This document shows, piece by piece, positions 11,503 to 24,235 of a stretch of 64,000 nucleotides of DNA (its first letter is position 1; every line of letters begins with the position of its first letter). The stretch lies in assembly GCA_013396755.1 (NCBI GenBank), contig VWZF01002534.1, positions 869,875-933,874 on the forward strand, read 5' to 3'. This stretch comes from Sclerurus mexicanus (lineage: Eukaryota; Chordata; Aves; Passeriformes; Furnariidae). Below the pieces are notes generated by a model. The model was given only the letters and a program-made list of their open reading frames with translations, was not told where the DNA came from and did not search any database. The position numbers and the translations under genes were made by a program.

Positions 11503-14500
11503 GAGTGGAAAGCTGGTATAGTGAGGAACAGGACCCTGGAAATGGGTCATGTCTTGCCATGCCACATACTACCCCAGCCTTGCTCTGTTAGCTTTGGTCT
11601 CCTTTGTTGTCTTGTCTTATTACCCCCTAATTCCAGAAATATCTAAAGATGAATGTCTGCGATCACAAGCAATAAATGCAAATACAAGCGCAGAGCGGCC
11701 CTGAGCCCTCGCTGTTCCTGGCTGTGGTCTCGCCCTTCCCAAGGATGAATACACACGCCAGTGCCTGAAAATCCACAATGTCCTCAGGACCCCAGACCTC
11801 GATCTCTGCCCTTGTCCACTGCGATACTCCTCACGCAGCCAACACGGCCTCACGGTGTGAGCCTCGCAGCGCCGAGCGCGGAGGACAGCCGGGTGACAAG
11901 GATAGCTGTGGACAGGGGCAGTGGCTGCGCCCAAGGGATGTCTCCGTTTAAGAGATAAAAATGTACAGCTTATGCTTGAGATCACCACAGTGGCATCTGG
12001 TAACGTGCAGAGCCATGTTGCCGTTTGTTGGTTTGGGGTTGGTTGGCTGTTGCTTTTTTTTTTAGCCCTCATACCTTGTTTCGGTGGTTAACAAACGTGG
12101 GTTGGACACAAATGCATCCGGGTGGGGACAGCTGATAATGGCAGCAAGTGGCAGTTCACAATACGAGAGCTGGGCTGGAGCTTCTGCCAAAATTCAGGTT
12201 ATTTTTTAGGAAAAGGAAAGCATTTTACAATTCTCTTTCAGCCCAGTCTGAAATGCCCCAAACATCACATGAAGCTATTGAAATGCTTGTCCCAGCTCTT
12301 CAGTTTAAATGGAAAAATGACCATGGAGTTAAAAACAAGAGTGACAGCGTGACTGCCCCAGGGCAGGCCAGGGCTGAGGAGAATCAGAGAGGGGAAACAT
12401 CACACAGTGCAGCCCTGATGCCACTGCCAGCTCCATTCTCTGGTCCCAGAAAGGAGTTGGGCACCTGCAAGGACCTCCTGTATCCACTCAGGCCATGGCT
12501 TTTCTCCTCCAGCAAGGCAATCATGAAAGTAACCTTGGGCTGTGCTTGGATGCCTTTAGAGAAAAATTTACAGGGAGTACTCACAGTGATTTTACTCTGC
12601 TTTGTGCAAAATGTTGGCTCTACCATGAATAAAAAGTCTTTACAGAGGCCTACGTGGGCAGCACACGTATGTGTTCATCCCTTAATATGACCACAAAACT
12701 GGAATCAGACTTGCAGCAACCTCATGAGAAATAAACTCGGCTGTATTTATCTCAGTATCCCTGTCAGGCAGCATTTGATTAGGAACACCTCAGAAAGAGG
12801 GTAAATCCCTGTCTGGTTTCAATCTCAGGTGGTGCAGGGAAGTAGCAATCTGGACATCCTGTTCTGGCCACTCCAGCCTGGTTTCCCTTTCTTTTTTGGT
12901 CTTCACGTAACAAGAATAGGCTGGGTTGGAAGCACCTTCATTTTCCATAACACACAGATCAGTGACACAGATTCAGGTACAGGATAAAGCTGGGCAAAGT
13001 AAAGAAACTCCTGTGCTATCTCTCATAGTGATTCTTCTGTAATTACTTAATTATCGAATTATTTAGGAATAAATGCTGCTGCAGATGTCTATAAAAGTCT
13101 GGATGCCTAAAAACAACCCCTGCTAGACTGAATATCTGTTGAAGAGTGAAATGCTCTTCTGTGGCGAGGAAGAGTCAGACCTGACCTTATCATAAGTAAA
13201 TATGTGAAAGACACCAGTAATGCAGCTTTAATTGTGCCTCAGCACTAGAGGAAACGCAGCCCATAAAATAATCAGATAAAAGTCAAGCCTTAGCTTTGTT
13301 CACAGACACCACATGTCCAAGGTCTGAGCCTTGGAAATACTGTAAGTGTATCTCTGCAGCTCTGAGCAGACTGTAGGGAAGCACCTAGCATTTGTCTTTG
13401 CTTCTGCCTTGGGAACAGGAGATTTTCTTTGCCACAAGGCTATATTTTGTTTTAAAATCACCCGACAAGCAGGATTGCTGCTGTATGCTATCACAGTGGG
13501 ATGCAAAAGCAAGATCTTCAAAGGACAACTTAAATAACTTTAGTCTTAAAAGAGGAGTGGAGGGAAATGAACATAAGCATTTTGCTATGCATGAAGTGTT
13601 TGGTTTCTGAAAGACAGTGCTTGCCATTAATATGGCCTATTAGAGGCCATGGCTATTAGATCTCCACACTTCCATGAAGGGCACACTCTTCTCAGATTGC
13701 TGGTACTAACTTTTTGGAAAATGGCATTTGCTGCTCTGAATGCTTTGTGCAGCTATTGTAGCTGGAGGGGCAAGAGGAATTTTTTCCTTTGTTTGTAATG
13801 CTTCGACAATCCTAAATAAGCATTGTGTATAACACTGCCTGTATTTCCATGTCTTGTTCCCACCCACTTACATGGCAGAAGATCCTGCAGTTCAGAGTAG
13901 TATCTCCAGCAGCCAAGAAACTTTAAACTTCATGTAAAATGAGAGCCACAAATCACAGTCCAAATTCAAACACATCCCAGTGAGTATATGCTCCTGACCT
14001 CCTTTCTTTCCATGCAGACAATAGATAGCCTTTTCTGAATTATGGCCATGGGGCCTGATCCTGCAAGGTGTTGAAAGCCACAAAAGGCCGAGGGGGCTGA
14101 GGACTCCCGGGGGTCTTGGCATTTCGTGCTCCTCGGCAGAAAGAGAATAGTAATGGACAAATTTAACTTTGCCCTTAGGAGTTTTATCTCGCCTCCTCCA
14201 ACCCCTGACCCCCTAAAAAGACATCTCACCGGGCTGGCCATTTCTCCAGATCTTGTTTTAATTATTTAAGTTGAACTAGAGGAGTTTTTGTCATTCCTTT
14301 TTGTGGAACACTCTGTACTTGGGGGGCCTCAGCTGGATATCCTGGGTTATGCAACCAATGGTTAAAGCTATTGTTTTCAGAAAGAAATTGCATGAATCTC
14401 ATTAAATGCACTCTGATCAGGGGAGGCGGTCTTTAAAACTGCATTTGGATCCAATCCTATTGTCCTAGATAGGGCTGCCTGCCCTCATTTCTGATTTAGT

Positions 14501-15169
14501 CTTAAAGAAACTATTGTGTAGCCTTAATTAATATCATATTGGTCATACTATCACACTGCAACTGGCACTCGCTTGGAGGTGCCTTCAGATGGTCGCGAGT
14601 TGCTTCAAACCAGGAGAGGGCAGCAATTTCCCTGACAAGACTGAAAATGCAGTACAATGGTTTATTTAAAACAGGTTTGACAAGGTATAAACAATCCAAA
14701 GGGCACTAGACTCGTTGCAGCGTGAGCTAGAAATGGAAAAAGAAAAACATGCATGCAAGAAAAGGTTTGTCATTCATTACCCAGCTATTCAGCCCACAGG
14801 TGTATAAATACTTCAAGCTTTACTGGCCTCTTGGCTTAGATACTGTTGAGCATTTGTTATCAGCCTTAGACTCTCTATAGCCACTATGATGGACTAAAGC
14901 CCACGTTCATAAATGAAGAGAACCAGTATGTCACTTCTCTTTCTCTCCAACCCCCATGATTTATGTACATAAGCAGAATTGGTACTGGAAGTTCTTGTTC
15001 TTCAACACATCAAAGTGGACCAAAAACTAGCCTTCAGTCAGGAGCCATCCTACAAGCCAAACTAATTCCTGATGCAATTTTATTTCATTTTTGCCTACTG
15101 TGAAACTCTTGCAGAAAGGCTTGATGATGACAAAAGATTCTGCCCTTGCTCCTAATCTCTCTGTCTCAG
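11503..15169. other. Non-coding DNA with one small CpG cluster
   Basis: Contains the longest ATG-to-stop frame of the window, 180 codons at 12148-12690 on the plus strand. It has no signal peptide, domain or sequence that I recognise, and an 80-codon minus-strand frame overlaps it. I treat it as a chance frame. The CpG cluster at 11685-11935 is listed separately. Nothing else stands out. Confidence 0.5.
11685..11935. promoter_or_regulatory. Small CpG-enriched patch
   Basis: Roughly fifteen CpG dinucleotides by hand count in about 210 bases, concentrated in CTCGCAGCGCCGAGCGCGG near 11866-11884, in DNA otherwise poor in CpG. Retained CpG suggests germline hypomethylation, as at small promoters or enhancers, but recent GC-biased conversion could give the same look. 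A 150-codon minus-strand frame (11620-12072) spans it. Its arginine-rich, low-information composition is what GC-rich DNA gives by chance. Confidence 0.35.
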
Positions 15170-15346
15170 TAATATTCACCCTCTCCCTTCTCAAGCACAG
15201 GCCATTAGCTGGCACTACTCTGAACAGATTCTTTAATCGTTTGGTACAGAAAAGAAGCAGAATATTCCCGAGGTTTCCTTGTAACCATATTGATTTCCCA
15301 TTTCTCACTAAAAGAAAACCAAGTTCCCCCTCACTCTGTGTGACAG
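15170..15346 (+). other. Candidate exon, weak
   Basis: A pyrimidine-rich stretch (TGCTCCTAATCTCTCTGTCTCAG) ends in an AG at 15168-15169 and contains a CTAAT that could serve as branch point. The segment then runs open for 59 codons in one frame to GACAG|GTAATG (donor at 15347). The length of 177 is a multiple of three. The translated residues are not recognisable, and a 121-codon minus-strand frame (15027-15392) covers the same DNA, which weakens the coding reading. It could be a pseudo-exon. Confidence 0.15.
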
Positions 15347-17128
15347 GTAATGCCCAGCTGGGGACAGCAGGCCAAGGGTGAATGATTGTCATCTTTGACT
15401 GTGCAGAGCCAGGACCAACAGCCTACAGGTCCCATCCAGGTTTCTCCATCCCCAGATCTCTCCCCAGAGGCACCGCAGGAAGGAGGAGATCCCTCAGCTC
15501 CTTCCAAGAACAATTAATTTCTGAGATGTCTGAATTGAAAGACATCAGTGTTAAATGTGTGATGGCCACAACACACTGGAAGGCTGGGACAGCCTATGAG
15601 GTTGGTGAAAATGTTTTGGTTTTTCTCCCAAAGAACTGGTTTTCCTGATTTTTTTTCTGATTTGGTTTTTTATGCCTAATTTTTCCCTCCAAGGAGCTGT
15701 TCAAGGATTCCTTTTTCGGCAAAGAGCAGACACCAAGTCCTCCTTTATCCGAGAATAAATGAAACCAAGCCTGGGGATACTTGGACTAACACAGAAACAT
15801 TCTGGAGTTGTCTTTGGAGACAAGAGGGATTTGGAGAACCCTGGCAACTGTTTCTCACCATTTTCCCTTCCAAAAAAGCAAATGAAAGGCAACTGCCAGA
15901 GCTAAACAAGCTAAGTGCTGCTAATCCAACATTCCCAGAGAGGCCAAGAAGTCTTGAGGGTTTGTTACTGAAATGTGAAGCAGTTACAGTTCAGCACACC
16001 GGTGGCGGGAGGTTTATTCACTGCTCTGCCCACCTCTGCTTAATAGAGGAGGCAGAGCCTTCTCTGGTGTGAACTGCTCATAAAAATCAATCCCCCGATG
16101 TTAGGGACAATTTTAAATGCGTTTTTCTTAAAATACTTAAAGATTTGAACACCGATTTTCCTTGTGCAAACACGGAGAACAAAAAGGAATAAATTCAAGT
16201 AGCTTCAAGAAAAAAAAAAAAGCTTTGATATTATGGAAAGAGATTAATACATTGTAAATAGGAATCCTTTATCCTTTTCAGAGAATCACCCGTCCAACCC
16301 TTTTTAATATGTTTATCTTCTTTTGTGGAGTTTAGCATATAGTTTGACAAACTGTCTCAGTATATATTACACCTCAACTCTAGCTATTTAGTATTAGTCA
16401 TTTCCAGTATACTTTCGACATGCTAATTTCTCATTAGAAACTGAACTTTTAAACAAGAATCCAAAAGAATTAAAATCTGAAAAAAATATTGAGCATAGAA
16501 TCTGAAATGTATGCTTTTTCTAATGTTTCTAAACAATCCTTTAAATAACTGAAGATCCTTATAACCTGTAAATTGTGGAACCACAAACCCAGACAAACTG
16601 GCATTGCTATTCACAATATTATTCCCCGTTATTTTTATTTTTTAAATGCCACCTCTGATCATCTTTCTCCCATCATAACATTGCCCTGTCATCACTTTCC
16701 TTCCCTTCCTCCTGGCAAATGTTGATGTAGGAAACACAGGAAGAATTTTGTGCTGAAAAACAGCTGGGCAGTTTTCAAGGTGGTTTTTTTCTTTTTTTAT
16801 TAAACAGCATCTTTTCTTTCCTGATCATGTTCTACCTTTGACGTTTGTGATATCCTTTCCTATATTTTTACTTCAGATGACTTTTTAAAAATTTGAAGTT
16901 AAAGGAAAAAATTCTTCAGGGTGTATATCATGAGTTATGAATACAACCAGGGTTCTCGCCTTGCAAATTTCTATGACCAAACTTCCATGATTTTTTCCTG
17001 CATTTCAATCAATCCTGAAAATAGCTGATTTGTTACATATTTTAACCTTGCAGTAAGATTTAGCATTTGATATTAGACGGGACAAAAACCCCATAGTTAC
17101 TTCATTAACGTTCTTTTATCATCTGCAG
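15347..17128. other. AT-rich non-coding DNA
   Basis: Very AT-rich between about 16080 and 17100, with a 12-base A-run at 16210-16221. No gene or transposon recognised. Confidence 0.55.
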
Positions 17129-17291
17129 GAGTAAAAAGTGACTTTCGGATAGATGCCTAACATGAACGCTGGCTTCCAGGATCCTGGAATACTGTAATTT
17201 GCTGCTTCTGATAACAAGCCCATCTGACAGTCTTCAAAGAAAAGCAAGTCAGCATTTCACCCGAGAGCAATAAAGACAGAGCCAGCTCCAG
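17129..17291 (+). other. Candidate non-coding exon upstream of CpG island, weak
   Basis: An acceptor-like TTCTTTTATCATCTGCAG (AG at 17127-17128) and a donor-like CTCCAG|GTGAGA (GT at 17292) bound a 163-base segment. All three plus-strand frames contain stops, so if it is an exon it is from a non-coding RNA or UTR. It lies about 450 bases before the CpG block at 17735-18250, so a transcript on the plus strand would have to start further upstream. Support is splice-site resemblance only. Confidence 0.15.
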
Positions 17292-17461
17292 GTGAGACCA
17301 GCCGGTCAGTGACTCCTCTCCAAAGTTTGATTATTCGCAACTTTTACAGTGTCGGTGACAACAACCCAAGCAGCATGAGAGTGATGGTTATCAGCTGAAA
17401 TCAGCCGCAAAGGTAGCAGGAAAGAACAAAGAAAAAGCGATATTGCTCGTTCTCATATGAT

Positions 17462-17481
17462 GGGAGCCCCGAGGGGCTCCC
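17462..17481. repeat. Short GC-rich perfect inverted repeat
   Basis: GGGAGCCCC (17462-17470) and GGGGCTCCC (17473-17481) are exact reverse complements separated by two bases. In single-stranded form this gives a tight hairpin, with the last C-G pairs probably open. It lies ~250 bases before the CpG island. No run of T follows, and no role can be assigned. Confidence 0.8.
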
Positions 17482-17734
17482 CCAGAACGGGAGGTTTCTA
17501 GAACCGCTCCTAAACTCAGGTTTGTGAATAGAGCCACACTACAGCCGCGTCTAGAATCACCGCGACGAAAAGATAAAGCAAAAAGAGAACAACAAAAAAA
17601 CCCCATAAAATCTTTTTTGCCAGAAGCTCCCATAACGGCATTACGGATTGGCAATAATTCCTTATGTTTTAGCTGCTACTACGGCCGAGCAGATTAGTGG
17701 TTACACAAACAACAACAAGAAGAAGAAAGGAACC

Positions 17735-18250
17735 TGTCCGCGGCTCTCGGCTCAAGTGGCAGCCAGGCGGCAGGTTTGTGAGGAGCTCGGTTCGGTGACA
17801 TTTCCCGGAGGGGGCTGGGCTGGCTCCGGTCCCCCCGCGGGGTCCGCGTTCCGCCCGCGGCAGCGCAGCCACCGCGCTCCCTTCGAGCGCATCAGCGCTC
17901 CCGTGTCACCGACCTCAGCAACCACGGACTGCGGGTCTTCTCGGCCAAACAGGGGCCGTGCGGGCTCTTTGCCCTGGGGACAGAGCCGAGCAGCCTGCCA
18001 GGGAGCGGAGAGGGAGGGAGGGCTGCCTGGGGGGCTGTGGATGCGAGCGGGACCTGCCCCACCCCGAGGCGCTCGCTGACCCCGCTGGGGTTCAGGCCAC
18101 CAGTTTTACCCACCTGGTGGAACCCCCCCTGCCCTCGGGGCCGCCGAACCCCGCGGGACCGGGTCCGTGCCGGGGAGGAGGCATCAACCCTCCGGGGGTG
18201 AGATGCTCCGGGGCTGCAGGAATGGTTCGGCTGCAGCACAGGCTGGGTGA
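17735..18250. promoter_or_regulatory. CpG island, candidate promoter
   Basis: About 500 bases of strongly GC-rich DNA with roughly 45 CpG dinucleotides by hand count, including CCCCCCGCGGGGTCCGCG and CCGCCCGCGGCAGCGCAG near 17838-17868. The flanks are AT-rich and nearly CpG-free, so the boundaries are sharp. In vertebrates such islands usually mark unmethylated promoters. No TATA box was recognised. Open frames of 143-144 codons cross it on both strands, but frames of that length in GC-rich DNA carry little weight and neither resembles a known protein. It may drive a non-coding RNA, an alternative first exon, or be an orphan island. Confidence 0.65.
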
Positions 18251-21200
18251 CAGGGGGAAGGCTCCTTGTCCCCAGAGCGAGCGCCTGGGGCTCAGCCCGT
18301 GAGCCCCTTTCAGGTCGTTTTTGCACCTATCAAATCTACTTGAACTTCTGGCTGCAAAATCTGTTTGCAGAGAGCAGTCTCTTTCCTAAGCAATGCTCAC
18401 TACAACACCGCGGTCACAGGTTGCCAAATAACCTTTACAAATTTTGTGGGTATCAAAAAAGAGCAGCAACAAAGCCCCCAACCCTTCAGCTGCAAAGCAG
18501 CACAAAATCCGCACTGTGCAGTCTCTGTGGAACTTTCCTCCTCCCCTTCTCCCTGCCCTGAAAAGAAGGGGAGAGAACATACATGGTGACATGAAACACT
18601 TCAGAGAAAAGCAAACAAATATTGGCTTCTCTGGAGAATCCGAAACGTAATGATACTATAATGCTAGCAGTTTATTTTTCACTGCCTCAGGCTGCTTGGC
18701 AGAACGTCACAGTAAAATCATCTAGGCATGAGAGATTAACTGATGCCTATTTTGCTATAAGGCTCCACGCTCTTCTCTTGAGGGACTTCTGCACCTGCTG
18801 AGGAATGCTGCTTCCCAATCACCGTGGAGCCACGGCACCAGGAGGGAACCCCACAGCCTCTGATCAAGTTGGAGCAGGCGTGTCCCCCAGCCAGCTCCCC
18901 GGATGCAGGTCGGCTGCAGAAACGGGCCAAGCACCAAACTGAGCTCCAGCTGCAAAGATCTTCATCTAAACCATCAAATCGGCAAACAAACTCATGGCAG
19001 GGCTCACATCATGTCACACACACAGGCTCGCTGCATCCCCCTGGGCTCAGGAAAGTTTTGTGGTACAAATCCCAGGCTTGGCTGAAGACTGAAAACTCCC
19101 CCTCTGAGCTGGGGTTTCACTTAATGTATGTCAGAGGAATTAAAGTCTCACTTTAAGTAGTCAGTGCTTTATGGAACAGGTGGATTTGCTGTCAGCATAG
19201 TGACATGTCCTTGCACAGCCTGAAATAACTGCTCAAATACAGTACCTCTGTCCCCAGCTATGACCAGCCAGCACTGGTATCCCCTAGAAACGATTTTTTG
19301 GTCCTTGATTCGTTTCCTTATGATGCAGGCAAATGTGGATTTAGTATTGGTGAAATGAATTAGTACTGGGAGAACAAGGGAGACAGACACTCTCAACAGA
19401 GCTGTCAGTCAGAGTTCCTGTCCCATCCCCCAGAAAAGCTTTTACTTAAGTTTAAAAGCAGTAGGACAGCCTGCATCTAAAGCTCCCTCCGTGCTTATTT
19501 CCAGGCCAAGTGTTGGAATTTTATTATCCTATACCAAGAACTGTTTCTGTAAACTTTTCCCCAAAAGAACATTGAAACCATTCGCATCAGTTTACTTAGC
19601 TGGCTGCAGAACAGTTTTTTTTTAAATCTACTCTAAATTAAAAATTAAAAAAAAAAAAAAGATGAAAACTCACTAAAAAATTGACTCGCTACAATAGGTT
19701 TACTTTCCCCCAGGCAAACAAGCACTTGCACCCATTTGGTTGGCATCAATTGCTTCTGCCATATCCTGAGATTTCGGATTCCAAGATCACTAAGACTCCC
19801 TGGCACAGCAGCACAAAGCCCACAGCTGGCAGAGCCACACAGTTAAATGGTCACATGGAAATCTGGAAGAAATCATGCCCCACTTAAGGAAGAAATACTA
19901 TTTATATCAGCCATTAGTTAAGGACAGAAAAATCACTTGTATGAAGCAGTGAAAAAACATGTTAAAAGTGTCCAAGACTCATCAGGTCCTTATTGCAAGT
20001 GGTGTCTGAAAAGCACACTAAGAGTAATATTCATGGGCCAGATTTTTCACAGTTTTGAAAATATTTCTGTTCTTGATGGGAACTTCCAGGTGCATTAAAT
20101 ATCTGTAACAAACACACTCCTCAGCAATGCTAATTGGCACTAACACCCCCATCCCATCCCACATGGTCCTTGTGGTGTGGGAGCTGCTGTGCCACCCCCC
20201 CCAGCCCTCCTGCTGCAGCCACAGCTGCCCCTGGCCCCCAGCAGGCTGGAGACCATCCCAAGCACAGCTTAGGCTCCTGGAATTAATATTACAACACATC
20301 CTCATGTAAACCAGGCTTGCATGCAGAAATCAAGTGGAGAAGCTGTGGCTTTGTCAGAGATAAAGTTGGAAACGCAGTTTTGTCTCAGCCCATCTGATTA
20401 CCAGTGCTGTCTGCTCCTTTACCCTCTCATGGATTACGTGCACTCCTCGTATCCTGCCTCCTTCTTGACTTCTGATGCCTCTGGGGCATGAACAGCGCTT
20501 TGCTCTTGCTTCACACAGCACCCAGCACAGTGGTATAAATAACCAAAATGAATGAATCAGTGCCACAAACAGCCCTTGCCTGCAGGAATCTGCTGAATCA
20601 GCAATGCTTCCCAGGGGAGGTGTGTTTCGTAAAGGCTCCAAAAAATGCGGAGAGGCCAAACACGAGGATGCCCTTACAGATAGTGCCACACAGATGTTTG
20701 GAGCTTCGTTACACACAGACTGTTCTTGGGAAGCAGTACCTCCCTGTCCCAATGGATTCTCAAGGCCATGGGCATTCGATCCCCAAGCTGCCTTCAGAGC
20801 AGGGTCTGTGAAGACCCTCAAAAGCCACTGAGTTAGCAGGAGCAGCTGCCCTCAGACCCACACAGCAGAGATGTGGCTGGCACCAGCCCAGCTGGTTTTG
20901 ATGTACCAGCCTGAGGCTGTACCCATTCCCAGCTGGAAAAGGCCTTAGCTGGGATGTGGAGCAAGGTTTGAATTTACTCCTCTGCCTCCCCAGCAAAGAG
21001 CTCTGTGGGTCCCCTCTGCCAGAGGCAAGTCCACAGACAGGACTGGTGTGCACTGATCCCATTAAAGGAAATGGGAATTGAGAGCCAAACTCTCCTTCTG
21101 AAATCTTCTCCGGGTCATCTCCTACCTTGGTTCCAGGTCAGTTGGAGAAAAAAGAACAGTCAAAAGGAAATAAAAGGAAATAAGCAATTCCACTGAAATT

Positions 21201-24115
21201 GGCTCAGGTTTTCCTTAAGTATCTCCTTTCCTTGCTGTTCTTTATTTTACCCCAAGCACAGACAAGCCTCTTCCCAAAGCCCAGCAGACAGTGCTGTGAA
21301 AGTTTATTCTGTGAGAATCCAGGGGCTGCCCTCCTGCAGCAGGTGCATGCAGGGCCAGGAGAAGCATTGCTGTGCTCCAGTCTGCTCTGGTGATCCAGGG
21401 AAACTGAGGATCGGGCCCTGGAGAGCTTTATTTTTGCCAGAAGAGAATTTAACACAGGTTGTCCTGGGAGACTAACAGCATTTCTAATGTATGCAAAGAA
21501 AAAAAAAAAGAGAAAAAAAGCCTAGAGAGAGAACAGAGCTCAGCTACAAGCTGATTTGTCACTCTGTGAAATGCAAGAGTTCTCTAGGACAGGATTCTTA
21601 AGCCCTAGCTTGTAAAAAGCTGTTTGTTTTGTACTGACCTTCTTCTTTTATGTAACATGATAGGCATGCTTCAGCAAGTCCTGAATGCAGCTAAACATAT
21701 GTCGTCAGCTGTGCATTGCTGCCCCTTCTATTAAAATGGATTTGGGGAGCACATGTGGGAATAGGCTTTGCCACAGACACTCAGGGGAAATGAAGGAATA
21801 CAGGGCAATTAGCAAGAGCAGTCCCCAGACCTCTCCGCTAAGCCTCCGTAGGAAGTACAAAGACTTATCTCGTGGGCATGGAAACAATTAAGGTCAACAA
21901 GTAATCGTGGAAAAGGAAACTTTAAAAACAAGAACACGGTAAATGACCTAGTAAACACCCTTCTGCCCCCCTCACAGACCTAGGACGCATTTCATCTGGG
22001 GTTCATATGCACGATCTAGCTGGCTTTTGCCTCCCCAGCCCCCCTCACATAATGACTTCCCTTTGCAATTTCCTGGAGGAAGTTGCTGGAGTGATCTTCT
22101 AGTGATAAAAATAAGCCTTAGTGATTCTTAATTTTCAGTCAAAGAATTCTCCTAATCTCCTAATTAAGCAGCCAATGGCAGCAGTGTCCCTTAGAAAGCA
22201 TCAATGGCACAAGCAGCCTTTGCAGAAGAATGCAGTTATTCTGGAGGAGAGAAGTATCTTATGGATCATTTGGCCAGATGGATAATATCCTGCCTCTGAT
22301 TCCTTCCCAGAGGTACATATAGAAGGACTGTTTTTGACAAGCGAGTTTTCTTCACAAGGATTTTCCTTTTTTGTTTTTCCCAGGTCATTAGTGTTGGAGA
22401 GGAGACGTTGTTGCATCCTTTCTCACAACTTTAGAAGCATTAATTGAATACCAAAGCACCAGCTGTAATTGGTAACCCAAGCTCTGTCACTCATTTTCTC
22501 ACTTCTCTCTTGGCGGGGCGGGACAGAATTTCTGAGGGTTATGATGACACTAGTCAGTTCTCCAGGGTTTTGTGTATTTGTTTTTGTCAGTCTTACTTAA
22601 CATATGGTATTTACACGTCCTCTTCACCAACACTTGATTGCTGACCTGGAACACAGCGCTCGAGTGACTGCTGCCAGCTTGGAGCTCCTGACTCACATAT
22701 GGAACAGGCACTATATCATGTCAATTTAAAACATGGGTCTCCACCCAGTCAACAAGTTGCAATTTGATGAGGGAGCCCCTCAGCATGGACAGGGAAGGGA
22801 AAATTGAGATTTCTGGTGTGTGAAGGCCATCAATTGCCCCCAAAATACAGCACAGTGAGACACAAAACCTGTTTGAGTTATGTGGTACCACCACAGCCTC
22901 TCTCTGTAGTAAACCAAACACAGGTCTTTCAGTTTCTCGTGTGTATTTATATACTGGCCAGATCAATGGGGTGGTCTGTGTCTTTTTACCTGAAGAACAA
23001 ATAAAATTCATGACTGAGTTGGACCCCGTGGCCTGCTTATTTGCTCTTTTCTTTCCTTCATCATCACAATTTACCTCAACAGCTAATACAGCCGTTTGAG
23101 CCATGAGAAAAATACAGATAAGAGTGTATTAAACAATTGTATCAGTTTTGCAACATGAGGAAACAAAAAACCTTTAACCCCAGATTTGCAGGGCTTGACT
23201 TCTATTAGTGCATCATCTCAATGAAAGGACATAGTTAAGAATAGGTAGAAAACTAGTTTTGCGTAAGTATCTTCTGCTCTTTGTTTGCCTGCTTGCCACA
23301 TTGTAATCTCAACCTAAAAATGCGTTCATTCAATGTCACAAATATATCTGAAGTCCTTGTCACTTGTTTCTACTGCAGGGTACTCACAAGATGCTTTTAG
23401 AGAAAGTACTCAAGCAGTATATGACCCGAGGCTAAATCTGGCATACAGTGACTGTAACAAACTATGACATCTGTCACAGCTCTTCTTGGATAGACCCATA
23501 ATGATTGCTCTGACCAGAGAAGAAGACATCTGAAGTCAGTAACTGAATAATGCTAATGATACTTCACAAACATCACAGTTCAGATATAATGATGCATTTC
23601 TCTGAAGAAAGATGCTGAGAGCTGAGAGAGGTCTGACTGGCAGATATTTACCCCCCCATCCATTTTTCTGTCCATAAACATCCTTGTGAAGTGCTGCAGG
23701 CAGGGAGCTCTCCTTTTATGCATCCCAAACTGCAGCAGTATCCAACAGAAGGAATATACGTGTCAAAGATGTCAATAGAGATGATATAATTTCATCTATG
23801 TATCTTTGCCATCAGTCTGTATCTATTAAATAACGGCACATGGGAATCATCTGGTTGCATATGCAGTTACCACTTGAACCTCAGCAGCAATAGTTCTTAT
23901 TATTTTATGTCTGTAAGTCCTCTGGGGCAAGGAAAGCACCCTCCTCCCCACCACTATTAGTAATTAGCTGTATCTCTGTGACATTACAGATGAGAGCAGA
24001 GGAGATCAGGTGTGCCAGGTGTGCAGCTCCCCACACGGGTCAGGCAATGCACCAGTGAACTAACAGCCTAAACAGGCGAGACAGACAACAGAAATATCAT
24101 CCTGTACTTGGAGCT
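18251..24115. other. Non-coding DNA, no gene seen
   Basis: Mixed composition with a 14-base A-run at 19647-19660. The 155-codon minus-strand frame at 20354-20821 has no recognisable feature and is shadowed by plus-strand frames. Sequence near 20516-20565 (CACAGCACCCAGCACAGTGG, then a GAATGAATC) faintly resembles an ancient L2 tail, too weakly to call. Confidence 0.55.
19647..19660. repeat. Poly-A run (14)
   Basis: Fourteen A following several AATTAAA-like stretches. No retroposed copy is recognised upstream, so it is recorded only as simple sequence. Confidence 0.9.
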
Positions 24116-24235
24116 GATGTGCAGAGAGGTGACACATCTTGCCCAGGGTCACAGAGAGGGCTGTGTCAGAATGCAAACCCTGATCTCCCTAATCCCAGTA
24201 CAGTGTCTCAGAAATTGTTTCTTAACCACTGTACT
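24116..24235 (+). mobile_element. MIR SINE relic
   Basis: The stretch follows the MIR core in order: GATGTGCAGAGAGGTGAC, then CTTGCCCAGGGTCACAGAGA, then GTGTCAGAATGCAAACCCTGA, TCTCCCTAATCCCAGTACAG, and finally CTTAACCACTGTACTG. MIR is an ancient tRNA-derived SINE that was active before amniotes diversified and survives as rare decayed copies in birds. The copy is diverged but the linear order of five landmarks is hard to get by chance. The tRNA-derived 5' part is not recognisable. Confidence 0.65.

Noticed and set aside
12148..12690. Longest open frame, 180 codons, plus strand
   Set aside because: No recognisable domain, no conserved-looking composition, and an 80-codon frame on the other strand. 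Length is within chance for 64 kb in six frames.
17892..18326. 144-codon minus-strand frame and 143-codon plus-strand frame across the CpG island
   Set aside because: GC-rich DNA has few stop codons, so long frames are expected. The peptides are proline, arginine and glycine-rich without any motif.
20516..20565. L2-like 3' tail resemblance
   Set aside because: Only a short match to the CCAGCACAGTG and GAATGAAT type tail. Too little to separate from chance.
20354..20821. 155-codon frame, minus strand
   Set aside because: Overlapped by plus-strand frames of 75 and 87 codons, with no domain or signal.
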